DNA of 64,000 nt from Parietaria judaica (Eukaryota; Streptophyta; Magnoliopsida; Rosales; Urticaceae), in the NCBI GenBank assembly GCA_954871525.1, contig OX940870.1, positions 15,655,501-15,719,500 on the forward strand, given 5' to 3'. Below are positions 60,032-64,000 of this stretch, in pieces. The translations under genes were made by a program, and so were the position numbers. The notes under the pieces were generated by a model, which did no database searches, had not been told where the DNA came from, and saw only the letters and a list, made by a program, of their open reading frames with translations. Position 1 is the first letter of the stretch. Each line of letters opens with the position of its first letter.

Positions 60032-63000
60032 TTAGGTGTAGTATTTCCTTAAGTGCATGGCATTCCAACTGCGGAGGACTCTTGTTCCATCCGGAGTGGC
60101 TAGCCGGTATACTCCAGGTTTTACTATTTCGGTGACGATGTAAGGTCCTTCCCAATTGGCCCCGAGCTTGCCCGCATTTAGCTCGGCGGTATTTTGGAAA
60201 ACTTTTCTGAGGACCAGTTCTCCCACTATGAATTTTCGACGTTTGACCTTTGAATTATAATACCTTGCTATCAAATTTTGATAGTTGGCAATTCTTATCA
60301 AAGCTTGTTCTCGTCTTTCGACGATGTAGTCGAGCTGGTCTTCCCTCATTTCGGCATTGATTTCTGCGTTCAAAGGGGCGAGTTCCCTCCGAAGGTTGGG
60401 TGTCTCTATCTCTGCTGGTATTACGGCCTCGGTGCCGTGTACCATTGAGAATGGGGTTTCCCCGGTGGCCCTACGCGGGGTGGTTCTGTAGGACCAAAGG
60501 ACACCTATGAGCTCCTCTACCCATCGTCCTTTTTTGGTGTCTAAGCGTCTCTTGATTCCGTCCACTATAACCAGGTTAGCTACCTCGGCCTGGCCGTTGC
60601 CTTCAGGATATCTCGGAGTGGACGTGTTCAAGGATATTTTCCAATTAATGCAGAAGTTTTAGAATCTCGTTAAAATGAATTGTGGTCCATTATCAGCTAG
60701 TATCTCTTTTGGGAGGCCGAAACAACTGATGATGTTTTTCCATAGGAAGTTTTCTACATCAACATCTTTAATGTTTGCGTACGCTTCTTCCTCCACCCAT
60801 TTGGAGAAGTAGTCGGTCACGACGAGTAGGAACCTCTTTCCGGCCAGAGCCAGGGGAAAAGGTCCTACTATGTCCATAGACCATTTCATGAATGGGTATG
60901 GGACTGAGACTGATGAGAGTTCTTCTGCTGGCCGGTGTATGGACGGGGAGTGTCTTTGGCATTTATCGCATCTTCTGGCATATGCCTCGCTGTCCGCCAA
61001 CATGGTAGCCCAGAAAAAGCCTTGCCTTTTTGCTTTGTTTGCGAAAGTTCTTCCTCCCGAGTTGTTGCCGCATTCTCCGTCGTGGATTACGTGGAGTACT
61101 ATTTGAGCCTCGGTCTTTCCTAGGCACCATAGGTAGGGTCCGGTATAGCTGCGTTTGTACAATTTTTCCCCGATCATGCCAAATCTAGCACTTTGGATTC
61201 TTAGTTTCCTGGCCTTTTGCTTATCTTGGGGTTTGGCTCCGGTTAGGATGTAGTTAATGATTGGGGTCCTCCAATCATTTTCTTCTATTTGGATATTGCA
61301 AACTTTGCGTGTTACGCTGGGTTCGTCTATTGTTTCGACCGGGATTATCCTTTTGACTTCGGGGTCCGAATTTGAGGCTAAGCCGATCAATGCGTCTGCC
61401 AACGCGTTCTCACTTCTCGGTATTTAGATTATATCAACGTGCTCAAATTGTTGAATCAAACCCTTTACTAGCGAGAGGTATTTTTCCATTCTGTCATCTC
61501 AGGTGGCATACTCGCCACTGATCTGACTAGTAACTAGTTTCGAGTCGGAATGGGCCCTTACTTTCCGGGCTCCTACGAATTTTGCTAGTTTGAGGCCGGC
61601 GATGAGGGCCTCGTATTCGGTCTCGTTGTTTGTTGCGTGGAATTTCAACCGAAATGATTGTTCCAATACTTCTCCCGTAGGGGATATCAAACGAATTCCG
61701 ATCCCAGATCCACCTTGGTTTGAGGCAACGTCAACTTTGAGTTTCCATTCTCCATCTTCATGGCCCTCTTTTGAACCGTCGGCTGGTAGTTCGATGAGAA
61801 AGTCAGCCAATACCTGTGATTTCGCACAGGTTCAGATCTTGTATTCTATATCGAATTCACTTAGCTCGACTGCCCATTTTGTCAGTCTTCCCGATTGATT
61901 CGGGCTATGAAGGATGATCCTCAAAGGATGGGTGGTCATTACCATGATGGTATGAGATTGGAAGTAAGGCCGAAGTTTCCTCGCTGCAGTTATCATTGCC
62001 AATGCGAGTTTTTTGATAGCTAGGTATCTAGTTTCAGCATCTTTTTTTAAGGATTTGCTGATATAGAAGATAGGCTTTTGCTCTCCGCGGTCCTCTCTCA
62101 CAATTACTCCACTCACCGCCGATGGTGAGACAGCCAGGTATAAGAACAATGGCTCCCTCAAAATTGGTCTGGTGAGTATTGGTGGGGTGGAGAGATACCT
62201 TTTTAGATTTTGGAAAGCTTCTTCGCACTCCTCGGTCCATTCGAACTTTTTTTTCCCTTTTAACAACTTGTAAAAAGACAAACTTTTGTCCGTAGCTCTT
62301 GATATGAACCGGTTAAGAGCGGCGATTCTCCTCGTCAGCCTTTGTGTCTCTCGAACAGTCCTCGGGGAGGGCATGTTCTGGAGGGCATTTATCTGGTCGG
62401 GATTAGCTTCTATTCCTCGTTGTGTGACCAAATAACCTAGGAATTTTCCTGAAATTACCCCGAAGGTGCATTTTGTTGGGTTGAGCTTCATTTGATACTT
62501 TCGTAGTATTGCAAAGCAGTCTTCTAGGTGGGACACGTGATCCGTTGCTTGGGAGGACTATACCAGCATGTCGTCGATGTAGACTTCCATATTTTTACCG
62601 AGTTGCTCGGCAAACATCTGGTTGACTAATCTCTGATATGTGGCTCCGGCGTTTTTTAATCCGAAAGGCATAACTTTATAGCAGTATATCCCTCTATCGG
62701 TTATGAATGTCGTTTTCTCTTGGTCCTCGGGGTGCATTAGGATCTGGTTGTATCTCGATAATGCGTCCATGAACGACAGTAATTCGTGCCCGCACGTTGC
62801 TTCAACTAATCGGTCGATGTAGGGCATCGGGAAACTATCTTTGGGACAAGCTTTTTTTAGATCGGTAAAGTCAATGCAGACTCTAGCCTTCTCGTTTTTC
62901 TTCTTCACGGCGACTGTATTCGCTAACCAGTCCGGGTATTTGACTTCCCTGATGGATCCGGTTTGCAACAGCTTTGTGACTTCTTTGTTCACAGCTTGGA

Positions 63001-63310
63001 CCCAATCCGGGCCTAGCTTTCGCCTTTTTTGCTTCACCAGCTTATAGCTGGTGTCTACGTTTGGGCGGTGGGTTGTAACGCTTGGGTCTATTCCGGGCAT
63101 GTCCTCGTGAGACCAAGCGAAACAGTCCCGGTTTCTGGTGAGGAATTTGAGGAGATATTTTTTGACATTGTTGTCTAGCCCTTTTCCGATTCCTACCCGG
63201 TGGTCCGGGTTGTCAGGATCGATTCGGACCTGGACAGTCATTTCCAGGTTAGGTCCATCCGTATTGGTGGTTGTTTCCTGGCCGTCCTCCTCTTTTTCTT
63301 CTACCGCCAT
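60032..63310 (-). pseudogene. Ty3/gypsy Tat-lineage pol: RT, RNase H, integrase
   Basis: One minus-strand frame through the whole of pol, broken only by stop codons: TAG 62558, TGA 61832, TGA 61499, TAA 61424, TAA 60659. RT blocks: WLANTVAVKKKN, VCIDFTDLKKACPKDSFPMP, MPFGLKNAGATYQRLVN and the catalytic YIDDMLV (about 62580). Connection and first RNase H: FLGYLVTQRGIEANPDQI, then PLFLYLAVS. A second RNase H-like domain (61810-61510; LKVDVASNQGGSGIGI, NETEYEALIAGL) is typical of Tat elements. Integrase: a zinc-binding region where the second His is Asn (HDGECGNNSGG), CDKCQRH, and a D-D-E core at MDIVGPFP, LADNGPQF and PEGNGQAE. It is a dead copy but recently one frame. Gag lies beyond the right edge. 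Confidence 0.93.
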
Positions 63311-64000
63311 TAGCTGCTATGCGGTAGATTTTTCTATTCCGGCCTTAGCGGCCTGGATGTTCCGCAATACGCTCATGTAGCAGATTCTAGATTTTTTTTT
63401 TTTTGCCTTTATTTCAACGATTTTTCCCGCCCTATTCGGGAAGCGTATTAGTTGATGGTAGGTTTATGGTACGGCCTTCATCATGTGCAGCCAGGGTCTT
63501 CCTAGTATCATGTTGTAAACCGACGGGCAGTCCAACACTAGGAAGTTCTTTGTTTTTCCAACCCTGCTGCTGCGATGGACAGCCGCACCGTGCCAATTGC
63601 ATTGATGGTTCCTCCATCAAAGCCAGTTAGCGGAATGGCCTCCCTGTTGATCTCCGTCTCCTCGACTCCCAGCTTCAGCAATATTGGCTCCAGGAAGATC
63701 ACGTCGACTGAGCTCCCGTTATCGATTATGATTCTATCCATCGTATACGAGGCAACTAGGAGTGTGACAACCGGCGCGTCGTCGTTCGGTCTGATCAGTG
63801 TGACTGCTTCACTATCCTTGAATGAGATCTCGAAGTCCGGCTCTTGCCTTGGTACGACTATCGGTCCGTCCTTGAGCCTCCTTTGGTGGGCTTTGATGGA
63901 ATTTATCGAGTAGCCATGTAGCTGGGACCCTCCTACAATCGTGTAGATTCTGCCAATGGGATCGGGAATTTCGTTGAGCTGCTCTCCGAAATCTTCTGCT
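63311..64000 (-). pseudogene. Ty3/gypsy Tat gag-pro junction and aspartic protease
   Basis: The minus frame from the window edge reads IYTIVGGSQLHGYS, then a retroviral-type protease with active site IIIDNGSSVDVIFL (about 63730-63690); it stops at 63538. A one-base shift near 63565 carries the homology on in another frame (FLVLDCPSVYNMILGRPWLH). That frame has a TAA near 63465 and a TAG near 63317 before it joins the RT region. A poly-A run (T12 on the + strand, 63391-63402) lies in it. Truncated by the window. Confidence 0.85.

Overview
This is nuclear DNA of a flowering plant, most likely a eudicot. It is AT-rich, has spliced genes with GT-AG introns, and is packed with plant-type transposable elements (Ty3/gypsy Tat, Tekay-like and tRNA-Met-primed LTR elements, LINE, SINE, hAT MITEs, MULE, CACTA). 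All coordinates and alignments here were made by eye, with no searches run.

Only two host genes are well supported. They form a tail-to-tail pair: a seven-exon YebC/TACO1-family organellar translation factor (+, 9077-11682) and a six-exon carotenoid cleavage dioxygenase 8 (CCD8, -, 12431-17455), the carlactone synthase of strigolactone biosynthesis. Both models splice in frame (317 and 557 residues), and hAT-like MITEs and a SINE sit in their introns. The 6 kb upstream of CCD8 holds a TATA box and two G-boxes, then no recognisable gene.

The rest is nested repeats. From 1 to 8.9 kb: LTR debris, then a LINE relic split by a 2.7 kb solo LTR ('family A'), itself split by a 1.97 kb Tekay-like solo LTR; both insertions keep exact 5-bp target duplications. 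From 24.8 to 47.4 kb: an LTR of family B (minus) is split by a family A element (AGAAT duplications at 27506 and 45144), which is split by a roughly 15 kb MULE-like island (about 28.7-43.6 kb). The island is itself interrupted by another family A solo LTR, and a 1.43 kb foldback element sits in the right part of the B copy.

The MULE island is the most unusual region. It carries a decayed MuDR-type transposase, a ULP1-like protease homologue that has lost its catalytic His and Cys, an intact F-box gene, a decayed retrotransposon-type ORF, and unknown fragments. Its non-coding parts are strewn with the 8-mer TAGCGGTA: 34 exact copies by hand count, with only one seen elsewhere.

From 47.4 to 54.6 kb there are two large tRNA-Met-primed elements facing each other and a CACTA-like remnant. 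From 54.6 kb to the right edge lies a Tat-lineage Ty3/gypsy element on the minus strand (protease, RT, RNase H, integrase). An extra coding region lies antisense between its pol and its 3' LTR. Its stop codons are almost all explicable as C-to-T or G-to-A changes.
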